Source: Echinarachnius parma (lineage: Eukaryota > Echinodermata > Echinoidea > Clypeasteroida > Echinarachniidae). From it: a stretch of DNA of 64,000 nt. Both the position numbers and the translations under genes were made by a program. The stretch spans positions 1-64,000 of the forward strand of contig JBAMJV010011168.1 in NCBI GenBank assembly GCA_037951105.1. Direction: 5' to 3'. The notes beneath the pieces were generated by a model. The model worked only from the letters and a program-made list of their open reading frames with translations, had not been told where the DNA came from and searched no databases. Below, one piece after another: positions 1 through 12,059 of this stretch. The stretch's first letter is position 1. Every line of letters starts with the position of its first letter.

Positions 1-2374
1 GGATTGACAGCTGGACTTTGGTTGCTAGGGACATATTTCTCCCCAGAACGGTTACATATAATAATGTACCTATAAATTTTCTTTAGATACCCTAAATTGT
101 TTACATGTGTAATGCAGAGAAATAACTGACACCCATCCAACCATACACACATGCATTCTCTTACCACCTACCATGCCTTCTCCACTGGGGGGGGGGGGGG
201 GGGGGGGTGCTTGGAGACCCCCCTCCCCCCACCCCACATAACAGAAAATTGCATAAGCATAAAATAACAATTATTTGATAACTTACACTCATTGTGCTGT
301 GAGATGGCTTGGGATGGGAGGGGTTGGTGTTCAACTCCTTAATTGCCCCCCCCCCTCATCCTACCCAACCCAGTGCGACCCATTTTTGTGGGGGGGGGGG
401 GGGGGGCGGGGTCTCCAGCGCCCCCACGCCCCAATGCAACTTGTCTTTTTGAAATGTAGCAGACTTGAACCATTTCTTGTTAATGGACAATTCCAGCGTC
501 ACGGGACATTACAAATATGAAAAATATCTTGACTTTCCTACACCACTACTGAAAGATGAACCCATCCATTATGTAACTTTTACTTTGATTACAAAGCTAT
601 GAACAAGTTTAATATACACTACAGTTTGAGAACATTTCCTTCATTCATTGTTCATTGATATGTACTAGAAAATGTGTGCCGTCACGGACATTACATATTT
701 TGCCGAAATAATGTATGTAATGTCCGTGACGGTACACATTTGTGAAATAACTGAACATTAGTTAAGACAAATGTTCGCAAACTTGCAGTCTATAAATACA
801 CTTGGCCATTGCTTTGTAATCAAAGTAAAAGTTACATAATGGATGGGCTCATCTTTCAGTAGTGGTGTGTCAAAGTCAAGATATTTTTCATCCGTGATGC
901 TGGAGTTGCCCTAATACAACACTTGTGTTTGATAAGCATGAATGTTCATATTATTGAAATTTCCGCATAACATTACGAGAAACGGCAGTAGAAACATTAT
1001 GCGTACCGGGGGGGGGGGGGGGGGGGGGGGGGTTCAACCCTCCCCCCCCCGACCAAAACATGACTGTTTTGGGGGGTTTGAACCTCCCCCCCCCTTCAAA
1101 TTTGAACTGGTCTCGAGACCAATGTTAGCGGTCTCGACCGTCATTATTGATGGTCTTGGTCTCAAAAAGTGTGAAAAACCGTGATCTCGGCCTAGAAAAT
1201 GTTGAAAACGGTGGTCTTGGCATCAAAAATGTTGATAAACCTTGGTCTCAGCCTCGAAAATGTCGAGAATTGTTGGTCTCGGCTTCGAAAATTTTCTAGG
1301 ACTACCCCCTCCCTCTCCCCCTGACATAATTTTTTTGCTGAAGAAACCCCCGCCCCTATAAAAAAAATCCTGGGTCCGCCTCTGCACCTTGCTTCATATT
1401 GGTCATCAAGAGGAATGATATAACTGTGTAAAGGCATAATGTTTCTATACTGCCGTTTCTCGTAATGTTATGCGGAAATTTCAATAATATGAACATTCAT
1501 GCTTATCAAACACAAGTTTTGTATTAGGGCAACTCAGCATCACGGATGAAAAATATCTTGACTTTGCCACACCACTACTGAAAGATGAACCCATCCCTTA
1601 TGTAACTTTTACTTTGATTACAAAGCAATGGCCAACTGTATTTATAGACTACAAGTTTGCGAACATTTGTCTCATCTAATGTTCAGTTATTTCACAAAAT
1701 GTGTACCGTCACGGACATTACATACATTATTTCGGCAAAATATGTAATGTCCGTGATGGCACACATTTTCTAGTATAAATGAACAACGAATGAGGAAATG
1801 TTCTCAAACTTGTAGCGTATATTAAACTTTTTCATGTAATCAAAGTAAAAGTTACATAATGGATGGGTTCATCTTTCAGTAGTGGTGTAGGAAAGTCAAG
1901 ATATTTTTCATATTTGTAATGTCCGTGACGCTGGAATTGTCCCATTAACAAGAAATGGTTCAAGTCCTGCTACATTTCAAAAAGACAAGTTGCATTGGGG
2001 CGTGGGGGCGCTGGAGACCCCCCCCCCTCCACCACAAAAATGAGTCGCACTGGGTTGGGTAGGATGAGGGGGGGGGGGGGGGGCAATTATCAAAGTTATC
2101 AAATAATTGTTATTTTATGCTTATGCAATTTTCTTTTATGTGGGGGGGGGGGGGGGGGGGGGTCTCCAGCACCCCCCCCCCCCCCCCCCCCCAGTGGGAG
2201 AAGGCATGGTAGGTGGTTAAGAGAATGCATGTTTGTATGGTTTCATGGGTGTCGGTTATTCTCTGCATAACAAATATAAACAATTTAGGGTATTTAAAAG
2301 AAATTTATAGGTACATATTTTACCGTTGCTATGGAGAGATATGTCCCTAGCAACCAAAAGTCAGCTGTCAATCC
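1..2374. repeat. Nested fold-back (palindrome of palindromes)
   Basis: Bases 1-12 (GGATTGACAGCT) recur inverted at 2363-2374, and the arms pair inward through poly-G stretches. Each arm contains its own inverted repeat (about 490-905 and 1535-1940) with the motifs ACATTACATA and CCGTCACGGACATTAC around a central loop. The core (1008-1396) holds G-rich GGTCTCG sequence. No coding capacity seen. Confidence 0.8.
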
Positions 2375-2880
2375 ATAATATTTAATTTTTTAATGAGGGA
2401 AGATTAGATTTTGTATTCATATACATCTAAAACAGAGAAAACTGTATATCTAAATGAACATTTTGTCCACGTTGCTAAGGAGCAACTTTTCCATAGCAAC
2501 CAAATCTAACTATTTCTTTGTTTTTAGCCGTTTACCAGTCAAGCGCTAAATTTTCAATAATGAGAACATTGCTTTCTGCTTCAAAGACCTTATTGTACAT
2601 ACCCACAACAAAATTTGGTTATAAAGTGGGACATAGATCACCGTTGCTAGGGAGAAGTATGCCCCTAGCAACCGATTTTAACTATTTCTTTGTTTTTAGC
2701 CGTTATTCCTTAACGCCCAAAATTTGCAAATGGGAACATTGCATTTGGGGTTCATATACATATTTGGAACATGTCTAGGACAAAATAAAGTACTTTCCAG
2801 AACTGGACTACGGAACTCAAAAACTAAGCCCCTTTTCATGCCTCGGCCCACGGTCTAAAACTGTACTCTCCTTACCAGAA
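2375..2880. repeat. Two diverged direct repeats with GTTGCTA hairpins
   Basis: CTATTTCTTTGTTTTTAGCC occurs at about 2509-2528 and 2682-2701, each preceded by CCACGTTGCTAAGG or CCGTTGCTAGGG and the inverted CTAGCAAC/ATAGCAAC. Nothing coding. Confidence 0.5.
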
Positions 2881-3032
2881 CTCAACTATCCCTTTAAGAT
2901 GTATACCAATGAATATAAAATAATACTTTTTGGAACAGATCGAAAAAGGGAGGAAACATGCACACCAGACCTCTTCCGGTGACTTCCGACAGATGCAGAC
3001 ATAGTCTTTATTCACACAGGCATTGCTACTTC

Positions 3033-3063
<31 letters not shown>

Positions 3064-3069
3064 CCACAC

Positions 3070-3136
<67 letters not shown>
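3033..3136. repeat. (CA)n microsatellite, unit A
   Basis: Nearly pure CA dinucleotides interrupted by CACG and CACCCA. The same site carries CA tracts in units B and C. Confidence 0.95.
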
Positions 3137-3141
<5 letters not shown>

Positions 3142-3815
3142 ATACTTTTTGAAGTGAGTTATATATCTCCAAATTATTTACATATCATATACCATTAAAT
3201 AAACATACACACACACACACACACAAACAAACAAATACACATATTGGCCAACATTTTGCCAGATTATGGCCAAATTTGTATAAATTTGTAAGTTACATTT
3301 TGGCCAAAACTTCCTTATAATGCCACCATAAAAATGTCACAATTACAACACTTTTCTTTGTGAAACATCCTCCCGCATGCCCCTCCGTTCTGTTGCTACG
3401 TTCGGGATGTTGCTACGCCGCTGCTGGATCTAACCATCATATAGCCCAAACCTCATAAAATTGTAACGGTGTGAATGTCTCAACACTACAGAACAGAACG
3501 GGAAACTCATCAACGTTTAATTGATGGCATATTTTTCCCTACACTAAATAAAGACATCGTGATCTTATTCTTTTGTTATATAACATTTATTTCCCACATC
3601 ATATAACCACCATTTAAAAGAGCCCTTGTTCCCATAATAATTCCTTATGTTCGTAATTTGCTTTAATTAAAAAGCAAGACCAAATATGTGACACAATATT
3701 GAAGAATAGATTAGTTATACATTCATATATAATGTACAATCCATGTGTTACACCATACACACAATTAAGAAACGGAGTATAAATATGCACATAATTTACC
3801 GGAATGTGATGTATA

Positions 3816-4353
3816 CAGGGTGGCCCCCAAAAAACGGAACGGGGCACTTCCCAAAATAAAGTAACACAACTATTATGTTCATCGGATAGGGTGTCTTTTC
3901 CAATGAAAAACGGTACCAATATCAGTATTTTCGGTTTTGTAGTTTTTGTTTTATGGCGCTCTGAGTAACACCATGTCAGGTTCTCATTTTTACCAAGTCA
4001 GTGCCTGATAAATCGCACTTTGTGCTCGTCATAGCATCGAAAACCATGCCCATTCTCTCTGCACATGGCTGAATGCACACTAACAATAACGCGCGTATTG
4101 CTTATGTTGCTCGTTGTTCGAATGCTGACAGGCAGTAATTGCGGTTTATCAGGCACTGACTTGGTAACAAATTGACAAAAAAGGGAACTTGACATGGTGT
4201 CACTCAGAGCGCCCTTCAACAAAACCTACACGACCAAAATGACTGATCTTGGTATCGTTGTTCATTGGAAAAGACACCATATCCGATGGACATAATCATT
4301 ATGTAGCTATATTTTAGGAAGTGCCCCGTTCCGTTTTTTGGGGGGCCACCCTG
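3816..4353. mobile_element. MITE, TIR CAGGGTGGCCCCC, TA target site
   Basis: Terminal inverted repeats CAGGGTGGCCCCCAAAAAAC with TA on both sides. The arms pair over most of 540 bases (GTGTCTTTTCCAATG, CACCATGTCAGG and their complements). Tc1/mariner-type non-autonomous element; no transposase frame. Confidence 0.85.
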
Positions 4354-4500
4354 TATAGCCCTTTTTGTATAATCTAATTATTGTTTCGCATAATGAAACA
4401 TTTGAATGTATGCATACTATATATTAATTCAAACAAATAGAGAAACTGACCAGAAATATAATTATTATATAAATAAAAAACAGCAAAAGAAAATGGGATT

Positions 4501-4567
4501 CCTCCGGGATTCGAATCCGAGACCTCCGGACGATCGCTAGACCGGCCCTTACCGCCTGAGCTATATA
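4501..4567 (-). other. tRNA-like relic, unit A
   Basis: The minus strand shows TAGCTCAGGCGGTAA (A-box-like) and GGATTCGAATCCC (B-box/T-arm-like), but no acceptor stem pairs. Probably a decayed tRNA or the tRNA head of a SINE. Confidence 0.45.
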
Positions 4568-5231
4568 AATCCATTTATTGAATATACGTATATACATTTT
4601 GATATATGCTGCACGCATGATATCTGATATTGATATTTTCTTGCAAAATCTATATTTAACGCTATACAAAATATCATTCATCATCTTATTATGATTATAC
4701 TATCATGGTTTTCCCGATAGCTCGGCAACGCATAAAGATGACACCCCAACCAATTATTACTTTTTTTCTTCTGGTCTTGCGCAGGCATTTTAAAAACAAA
4801 TTAACGTAATCGGACCGACCGTTTTGAAGTTACATGACCTGTTGTCGCTGCATGTCAACTGGAAAACTGGTATAAGAAAGTATTGAAATACTAGAACAGC
4901 AGGCCCTTCATTGCAATAGTTGTATAATCATTCCGACTGGTGTAAAAAATGTAAACGTAGTGAAATCCGATGTTCAATTATTATAATGTAAATGTTTGAT
5001 TTATAAGTAAACAACGAATTAATTTCATGATTATGTTACTTTGTACAAACCCCCCCCCCCCAAAAAAAAAAAAAAAAAAAAACACTCCAATATAACTTAT
5101 TTTGTTTTCAGGTAAACATATTAACAAACATTCCGTAAAGCCAAAACGTATTTCCTACAGCCCCATATACAGATATACATGTATATATCCTTTGCCCACT
5201 AAAGGCACTTTCGGGGAAAAAAAAGGAATAA
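4568..5231. other. 3' flank/UTR of copy A
   Basis: AT-rich sequence conserved with 33190-34580 and 55600-56830. No ORF or clear AATAAA was found close to the stop. Confidence 0.4.
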
Positions 5232-5490
5232 TCACAATTTGATTTCTGCTTCTTCGGCCTTCTGCCTACTAGGCAAGCTAGGTGGGTCCTTGATATGTAT
5301 TTCATACTCGATGTCGTCTCTGTTAGCACTGGTGTTGGCATATTCAGGAAGATTGGGTCGTAACTCGGTGTAATTCTCACCATGGTTCTCCGGGTGGCCT
5401 GGTGATTTCAGTGTCTCGGATAACATGACCGGAGACTCGTACACGTGATCGACCTCGACCGTTTTTCTCTGGCGAGTCGGAGCGGAACGT
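5232..5490 (-). CDS. Copy A exon 16: cytoplasmic tail and stop
   Basis: RSAPTRQRKTVEVDHVYESP, then NYTELRPN, EYANTS and IEYEI, ending EEAEIKL and TGA (5232-5234). Four tyrosines lie in SH2-type contexts; YAN fits the Grb2 consensus pYxN. No kinase motif (GxGxxG, HRD or DFG) is present. Seven codons shorter than B, in frame. Confidence 0.8.
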
Positions 5491-5952
5491 CTGTAAATAC
5501 AAGGACAATCAATTTCTCTCGTTAGTGATTTAAATAATATAATTAATAAGGCGTTGTTAACTCAGTCAGCAAACCTTGATTTGCCTTTCGATGTCCGGTT
5601 GTCAATACAAATTATATACACAAGGTAATTCGGGTAACTGTCGGTCGATAAAGAATGATTTCTTGTTATACATTATTTATGGGAGACATTCAACAAGATC
5701 CCGAAAATGTTTCATTATTTAATTGAAGGAAAACGAAAAAATATTATTATAAAATGTTCAATTGGCAGTCGCGTAATAAGGACCAGCATGAGGCTACATA
5801 ACTATAGTTATGAAAGGTGTATATACTTGTAATTCCAGCTTGGATGTGGCGGGGGGGGGGGGGGGGGGGGGAATGATGGCCAAGAATGAAAGGCATTTTC
5901 CACCCTTGCACCATCTTGATACGCCAATTTGTTTGAGATGATAAATACGTAC

Positions 5953-6070
5953 CTTTTGTCTCTCAGTAATATCCAAGCCAGAGCCACAGAAAGAGCGACA
6001 ATGGCAACCGCCATGATAGCTATGACAACAGTCATGATAGTTGTACTGGACGAGCTACAATGCGTGCAAT
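5953..6070 (-). CDS. Copy A exon 15: transmembrane helix
   Basis: DCTHCSSSSTTIM leads into an uninterrupted hydrophobic run (TVVIAIMAVAIVALSVALAW, then ILL) closed by the basic stop-transfer RDKR. It is 18 bases (six residues, including CTHC) longer than in B and C, in frame. Donor GTACGT. Confidence 0.85.
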
Positions 6071-6568
6071 CTGTAGGTAGAGTTGAGATGGTGATTAGAT
6101 ATTTGACCTGTCGACATTTGCCTCGACGATATCGCCACTTTATCGTCATAGTAAAAATTTAGGTTGTATTTAGGTTGAATAATAACGCCAATAATATAAT
6201 ATACTTGTAGCGCTCAAACCTAACGTTTCGAAGCATTGTCCTAGATGTATCATAATTATGTTTTAGATTGATTGGTATGAAACGCTATAGTTATGGCTAG
6301 TGTTAGGATATGGTTTCGAGCTAGACATCTTTGGTGATTTTATGAAAACGAATCAATATTGGACCAATTGTCGCCGGAGTAAATGTCATGGATCAAAAAG
6401 GTAAATATAGACAGGAATCTCAAAGAAAATATATTCAGGACAGAAATGACACGTGGGTTGTTGTTTCATCTTTTCCACATACAAATAAAACTGGCGATAC
6501 TTCGGATTCACAACGTGTCGTTAAAAGCCGTATAATAACTGTATAAGGGCTTAGAACGCGAGTCCCAC

Positions 6569-6638
6569 CTGACATGAATGTCCTGGCTATGACCGGGGCT
6601 GACCAGTAACTTGCTCCTTGACCATTCACAGTCCTCAC
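6569..6638 (-). CDS. Copy A exon 14: FN3-3, last strand
   Basis: VRTVNGQGASYWSAPVIART then FMS; the NGxGxSxWS run is the FN3 G-strand (the equivalent of the WSxWS-like ending). 70 bases in all copies. Confidence 0.8.
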
Positions 6639-7060
6639 CTGTATGGATACAACATTGAAATATAGAATAACTAATGCTGTAATGAATCTCACATACAACA
6701 AATAACCATGATGCTTGCATTTCGATTACAAGTTAACCAAATCCCCTTTTTTTCTTCAAGCACATATTTATAATAGGTGGCTGTACAAAATACATTTTCA
6801 AATGTTACGAAAAATGTAATGAAATTGTATTCTCATCTCTTTCTCATTTATTCTCAGCTATTTATAAAGGCATATTTTGGTAAATTTTAATGATACTGCT
6901 ATATCTGGAATATATCGGACAAAACCGAGCAAGGTTCGGTCGGGTCGCGAGTTACAAACTATTAAACAGGTATGCACGTAATTATAATTATGTAACTCAA
7001 TTGACATTATACAGTAAAGGTGATGACTATAATGGGACATTTTCTCTTTGCATATCTCAC

Positions 7061-7299
7061 CCTAATAATGTAATTCATCTCTGGCGCCAGGTCGTTGATG
7101 GCGTACTCTGTCTTGAGGCTTGAACCTAGCACCTCCTCCAGAGTCGCCTGAGCACCAGCACCATCAGAATCAGGTTGGTACTGTATCTCATACTTCTGGA
7201 TGTTCCCGTTAAGGTTCTCAGGCAGCGCCGCTGACCATGATACAGTCAAGGAAGTGAGCGTGCTGTATATAATCGCAATTCTGCCAGGGGGTGGGGCAG
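7061..7299 (-). CDS. Copy A exon 13: FN3-3, first part
   Basis: APPPGRIAIIYSTLTSLTVS then WSAALPENLNGNIQKYEIQY and DLAPEMNYIIR: a canonical FN3 with W, Y and LxPxxxY core residues. Donor GTGAG, acceptor TTGCAG; 239 bases in all copies. Confidence 0.85.
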
Positions 7300-7580
7300 C
7301 TGCAATAGTTTGATAGAAACATAATAATATTACATTTTGCTTCTTTATTAAATGAATGGTAGTGGCTTACCATGGATAGTAATACCCCTAGTATATACTA
7401 TCGATTGTCATATAATAATAATTTGATCACCATGACATTGTCACCTTTAATTTTACATGCATTTACAATGATATTTTATAGTATTTGACTACGGATAAAC
7501 ATAATACAAATATTGTGCCTAAATTACAAGCGTATGATCGGCCTTTAAACCTCGACTTTATGTTTTAACATCATTCTTAC

Positions 7581-7812
7581 TTTCTTCTGCTGTCTTGACA
7601 ACGATTGGGTTATTTCTAGCCCTTTCTTCATCTTTGTTCCCCGCTGTTACATAAACAGTGTAGTCCAGATATGTTTGTAGCCCAGTCAGGAGCAACGATG
7701 TACTTGTTAAATTAGTAACAATCATCGATTCAGCACTTCCATCCGAGGATGAATAGCTAATCCTGTAGAAACTCTGGCCACTCCTACACAAAAATGCAGA
7801 CTCTGGCAGAGC
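7581..7812 (-). CDS. Copy A exon 12: FN3-2, second part
   Basis: Begins ALPESAFLCRSGQSFYRISY and ends LQTYLDYTVYVTAGNKDEE then NPIVVKTAEE: strands C to G of an FN3 with the LxxYLDYTVYVTA signature. Phase 0 start, 232 bases as in B. Confidence 0.8.
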
Positions 7813-8044
7813 CTAGAAATGAAACGAGCATAAAGAGCTATTATTCGATGCATGTGATATTACGCATTATAAATTATCATATTCACTCATACATAATTTC
7901 CGTGAAATAATGCTTTCGCTGTAATGTTTATTTACTACTGCACTAAATTGATTTATAAATAATGATGAAGACAATATAATAAATGTTTCCACTTGTATTT
8001 ATTTTTACATAAATCCAGTTAAACAACATAGCAACAAGTACTTG

Positions 8045-8217
8045 AAGGGATAGTTGAGTTTTGGTAAAGAGAGTACAGTTTTGGTCAAACCGAATTTTAG
8101 TAACCAAAACCTGCACCATTACATTACAAACTAATATTTATAACTCCATCATGCTCGAAATGAATACTAAAAAAATATTTTGTCTAGCGCCCTCTATCCC
8201 AACACTTAACTATCCCT
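8045..8217. mobile_element. Short TTAA-type MITE copy
   Basis: Opens AAGGGATAGTTGAGTTTTGG and closes CTTAACTATCCCTTTAA, with GCGCCCTCTA inside: the same family as 42853-43414. Confidence 0.7.
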
Positions 8218-8301
8218 TTAAACTGACTATATTCACTCACGATGCACATCGATCATCATGTTCCCATAAGTAATGGTTTAAAAGTAAAGGGAGCGACCTA
8301 C

Positions 8302-8372
8302 CTGCCAGAAGACTTGTAGCTGCATTGGATTCACTGCTTCCACCGCGACACCAGATGGCGAGGCACTGGGCA
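8302..8372 (-). CDS. Copy A exon 11: FN3-2, first part
   Basis: 71 bases encoding PSASPSGVAVEAVNPMQLQV plus FWQ; the Trp is the FN3 core residue. Donor GTAGGT. Identical length in all copies. Confidence 0.75.
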
Positions 8373-8595
8373 CTACATTGGAAAGGAAATAAGCACATAT
8401 AATTTATACAATTCCTGTAAATATTATATTTTTTAAAGACCTATTTAAGCAACCATCAAATAAGGAATGGTTTATATTCGTATACTGAAACATATCTTTG
8501 TCTTTCTCTAACCCTCGTATCTCGGGCTTCTCCCATTATTTTCTATGTAGCAACATGTTTGATACACTTGACATGTAGTAGGTTTATTTACTTAC

Positions 8596-8904
8596 TTCCA
8601 CACAGTGTTGTAGCAATCGCTGCCGGGGATCTCGGACCAACGCCATTTGTTCCTTCCCTTGCGGCAGCCACACTAAACTCGTAGGCAGTGTCCGAGTCCA
8701 GACCACTTACGGACGCAGACGTCATACTTGCTTCAACTGTCGCTGCCTGTATCCAGTGTTCACCCCCTAACCTATTGACGTATGCTGTGTATCTTATGAT
8801 CGGGGGATCCCCCACGTCATCGACCGTCCAGCCTGACCACTGGAGGATAGCTGAAGAGGATGTCACGCTGGACACACTTGGTGGATCATCAAGTACAGGC
8901 AGCA
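8596..8904 (-). CDS. Copy A exon 10: FN3-1
   Basis: A whole FN3 domain: LDDPPSVSSVTSSSAILQWS (B-strand Trp), PPIIRYTAYV, then GLDSDTAYEFSVAAAREG and GPRSPAAIATT. Donor GTAAGT, acceptor TTTCCAG. Confidence 0.85.
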
Positions 8905-9242
8905 CTGGAAATTTGACAAATTGGAAACAAAAAATGACCAACACTTTGTAGAACGTGTTGTCTGCACCTTATGGTATGTATTATATCGAATTGACTCTGC
9001 AAAGCCCTTTTAGCGTCGACTGTAACTGTTTAAGTAATTCAGGCTGCTTCCAATGTGCACTTGCTTTGTAAGAACTAAGTACAGTAGTTTAAATCAATCA
9101 TTAATTATTTCTGCGATAAGTTAGAATACGGAAGAAAGATTATGTCTAAAAGATACCAAGATTTATATTATTAAAAACATTTTTCTTAAAATGAATATGA
9201 TATTGCTCTTTAGTACTATACATACATACCAAGCTATCTTAC

Positions 9243-9499
9243 CATAAGTCAAAGTAGTCGTTGAAAGAGATGCACTATTTTGACCAGCAGTGTAAACGCA
9301 CAGATAATCTCCAGGATATACATTGTTGACATCAAAGACGACAGCGAGCCCTCCATCCTCTTCCATACTATAATCCCTCACGATCCCATCATTTATAACA
9401 TGGGTTCCGTTGAGACGATAGAAGTTCACCATCCCTTCATTTGGCAGCGGGTTGCCAATCACGTGACAGCTGAAGGAGGCCATTGAGGCCGTGTTATAC
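9243..9499 (-). pseudogene. Copy A exon 9: Ig3, frameshifted by a 28-base deletion
   Basis: Downstream of the lesion it encodes MASFSCHVIGNPLPNEG, DGGLAVVFDVNN and YPGDYLCVYTAG: an Ig domain with both cysteines (SCHV and YLCV). B and C exons are 285 bases; A is 257. The 33 bases between ACACGG and ATGGCC in B are 5 bases here, so reading on from exon 8 gives GITRPQWPPSAVT and then a stop. Confidence 0.75.
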
Positions 9500-9863
9500 C
9501 TGAAAAGAACGTGACAAAAGACAATTTACAGAGTGTTATCAATAAGGTGATGATCTTTATACTAATTGCTAATTAAGGCCGCTTGTAACAGCCCCCTTAG
9601 GAAAATGTCCTGGTATATAGGTTGCTACCCCAAATTCTTTTTTTTTTTTTACGGATTTCACTATTCAACATAAAACGAGAAGGCAAGACTTCTCTCCACA
9701 TACATGAAGAACAGATGGTTTGCCGATAAATTCGGTATACACTATTTGTTTTGATATTAATCATTATATTTATAAAGGCTTTTGTGACGTTGCTTTTGTC
9801 TGGCAAAAACGAAAAGGAATAGAACCAAGGGAAATAAACTCGTATAAGTTTGCAGAATCCTAC

Positions 9864-9995
9864 CATACTGGCAATCTGGCTGAAACCATTGACCAAGGCA
9901 CTGTCCATTACAAATCCCGGTCACTTTGTTACATGCTTGATCCGCGCAGTGGCACTGCTCAGCGCAATCGAGTCCATAGAAACCTCCACGACATT
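9864..9995 (-). CDS. Copy A exon 8: EGF5
   Basis: CRGGFYGLDCAEQCHCADQ, CNKVTGICNGQC, then WFQPDCQYG. The FYGxxC...CHC signature again marks a laminin/Tie-type EGF. Donor GTAGG; 132 bases in all three copies. Confidence 0.8.
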
Positions 9996-10446
9996 CTGAT
10001 ATGAAAATGCAACACAGTTGTCTAATTACATGGCAAAGTTATTATGACTGCATGTGATAACACAAAACGTAAAATGTTTGTTTGTTTTACCTGTTTTCAT
10101 TAGCTTGTTTGATTGTTTTCATACTCGTGATTGAGTTGAAAATGTTGCTTAATTTTCACGGTAGCGAAGGATGCTCTGGTTTAAAAAAATACTGTAATTA
10201 TGTTCTTTGCACACATTTTCATTATTTGTATACCGCTGAAGACACACGTTAGCTCACTTGAACATTTCATTTGAAGGACATTTTTGTATAAGATATCTAA
10301 CAACAGACACACGTGCGTCCATGCAGACAATATACCGTGTACTGAACAATTCATCAATATAACTATATGTCTCATCGTGTATTTAAATGCCTAATGTTTA
10401 CCTATATACAGTATTTTAAGAAAATATAAAATGATTTCACTCCTAC

Positions 10447-10602
10447 CTTCACAGAAGACCTGTTCATCATACACAGTATACCCAGCAGCACAATCCTGTT
10501 GAGAACATTCACCGGTAGTCTTGTCACATGCAACATTGTCCAGACAATGACACTTGTCAATGCATTCACTTCCATAGTAACCAACATCACAGGTATCAGG
10601 GA
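10447..10602 (-). CDS. Copy A exon 7: EGF4
   Basis: PDTCDVGYYGSECIDKCHC, then CDKTTGECSQQDCAAGY and FCE. The YGxxC...CHC spacing is that of EGF-Lam/Tie type repeats. Donor GTAGG, acceptor TTTAG; 156 bases as in B and C. Confidence 0.8.
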
Positions 10603-10782
10603 CTAAACGAGAGAACAAATCATTTTATTAAACATAATGATAATACACTACTGTATGTTATATGGAAAATGACTAATATATATTTCAAAAGCCTATACAT
10701 ATCACTGTGTAATATAATTTGTGGCCCTTTATAGACGGGTTTGATAATTCAAAGCAATAATATTGAGTCATGTGAAACTTAC

Positions 10783-10812
10783 TTTGGCAGTTGACTCCTG
10801 ACCATCCTGTCT
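10783..10812 (-). pseudogene. Copy A stub of exon 6 (EGF3), 3' end only
   Basis: Thirty bases matching the last bases of the B EGF3 exon (41383-41412), with the GTAAGT donor still present. The other about 100 bases and the acceptor are gone, and the sequence joins directly to intron sequence equivalent to B 42169 onward. The exon is phase 1-1, so skipping it leaves the frame intact. Confidence 0.75.
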
Positions 10813-11224
10813 TCTTAGCTACAATATTAAAAATGAACTGTGATATCAACATGAAACTAATGGGTAAATTCAAACAAATCAATACAAGCTCCATTATCAA
10901 TGTAAATTAACTGAACAGATACATATGTATTTTACCATACATATCTTCACAAATGGAGAAACTTCTACCTTAGGTACGATTTGTCAGTTCTTATATATAT
11001 ACAAACAATGAGTAAACAAACTAAGAGTCATTATCATAACATTATCAAACAGAAATGGTGCACCAAAATAATCGACACGAAATTTGGTAAATTGATTTTA
11101 AATGTCACAATAATCAGATAATTAAAATTGAATCTGAATAATGCAGGTAGTCAAATAAAATGAGTAATTACAAAAGGTCATTTAACATGGCTAACAGAAA
11201 GTATGTTTTAAAGGAATTTGCTAC

Positions 11225-11386
11225 CTTGAGTGCAAGCCAAATCCTTAAATCCAGCACCGCAAGAACAGCCGTATGGGTCGGGAAGGCAGAACAGGAATCC
11301 GTCACACTTATCAACAGCATCGTCCTTGTAACTGCATTGGAATTCACAATTCAGACCAAACCGATTCCCACCGTTGTTCCTGCAAA
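11225..11386 (-). CDS. Copy A exon 5: EGF2
   Basis: VCRNNGGNRFGLNCEFQC, then CDGFLFCLPDPYGCSCGAGF and DLACTQG. The motif CxCxxGF-C marks an EGF-like module, larger than the others (54 codons). Donor GTAGC, acceptor TTTCCAG. Phase 1-1. Confidence 0.8.
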
Positions 11387-12059
11387 CTGGAAATACATGT
11401 AGGTAGGGTGACAATAAGAATTTGAACGAAATCTTCTACTTTACCAGATTAGGCATATACATTAATGTTCGTATTCGATGTAATATACATGACCACTACA
11501 GCTCCGCCTTTCCGAACTCAAAATGAGTTTCCAATTGCTCTGCGTTTAACCCTTGTCTGGAAATTCCAATTGATATGTTATAGATTTGAAATGCACCAAA
11601 ACCGATTTCTTGCCAGTTATGTGCATTGCATGAATAATCAGAAGTGAAGTATTTTTAAAACAAAACAAACGCAAGAGCTTGGCTAAATAGCTTGTTTATA
11701 CTGTTTTTAAAATATCAAGAATAACATTTAGAAATTTGGGAATTGGACTATACGTTACCTGCATTATATATAACAAATTGATCGGGCTAGTTTCTTCTGT
11801 AGCTTAATTATATATTTTGAAAATGAATCATAAGTAACAAAGACCTAGCCATGTTATTCGAAGTAAAATAAAAACATACTAGTAATAATATTAGAATGTT
11901 CCTAGGGCACAGATTGTCTGTTTCTAAAAAAAATCCTATCATGGTTTTTCGAAGAAAAATGTAAACACACATATTTTAATACATTGTCCGGATTTTACAA
12001 CAGTAAAATACCCCCTAGTACCCCATCGCATGTAATTGAACGATTTTATGAGTGCTTAC

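Larger units (their letters stand above)
6071..8301. other. Introns among copy A exons 11-15
   Basis: Intron sequence with paralogous counterparts in B and C. The only recognisable insertion is the TTAA-type element at 8045-8217. Confidence 0.5.

Noticed and set aside
2958-3152. His-Thr repeat frame
   Set aside because: Translation of the CA microsatellite.
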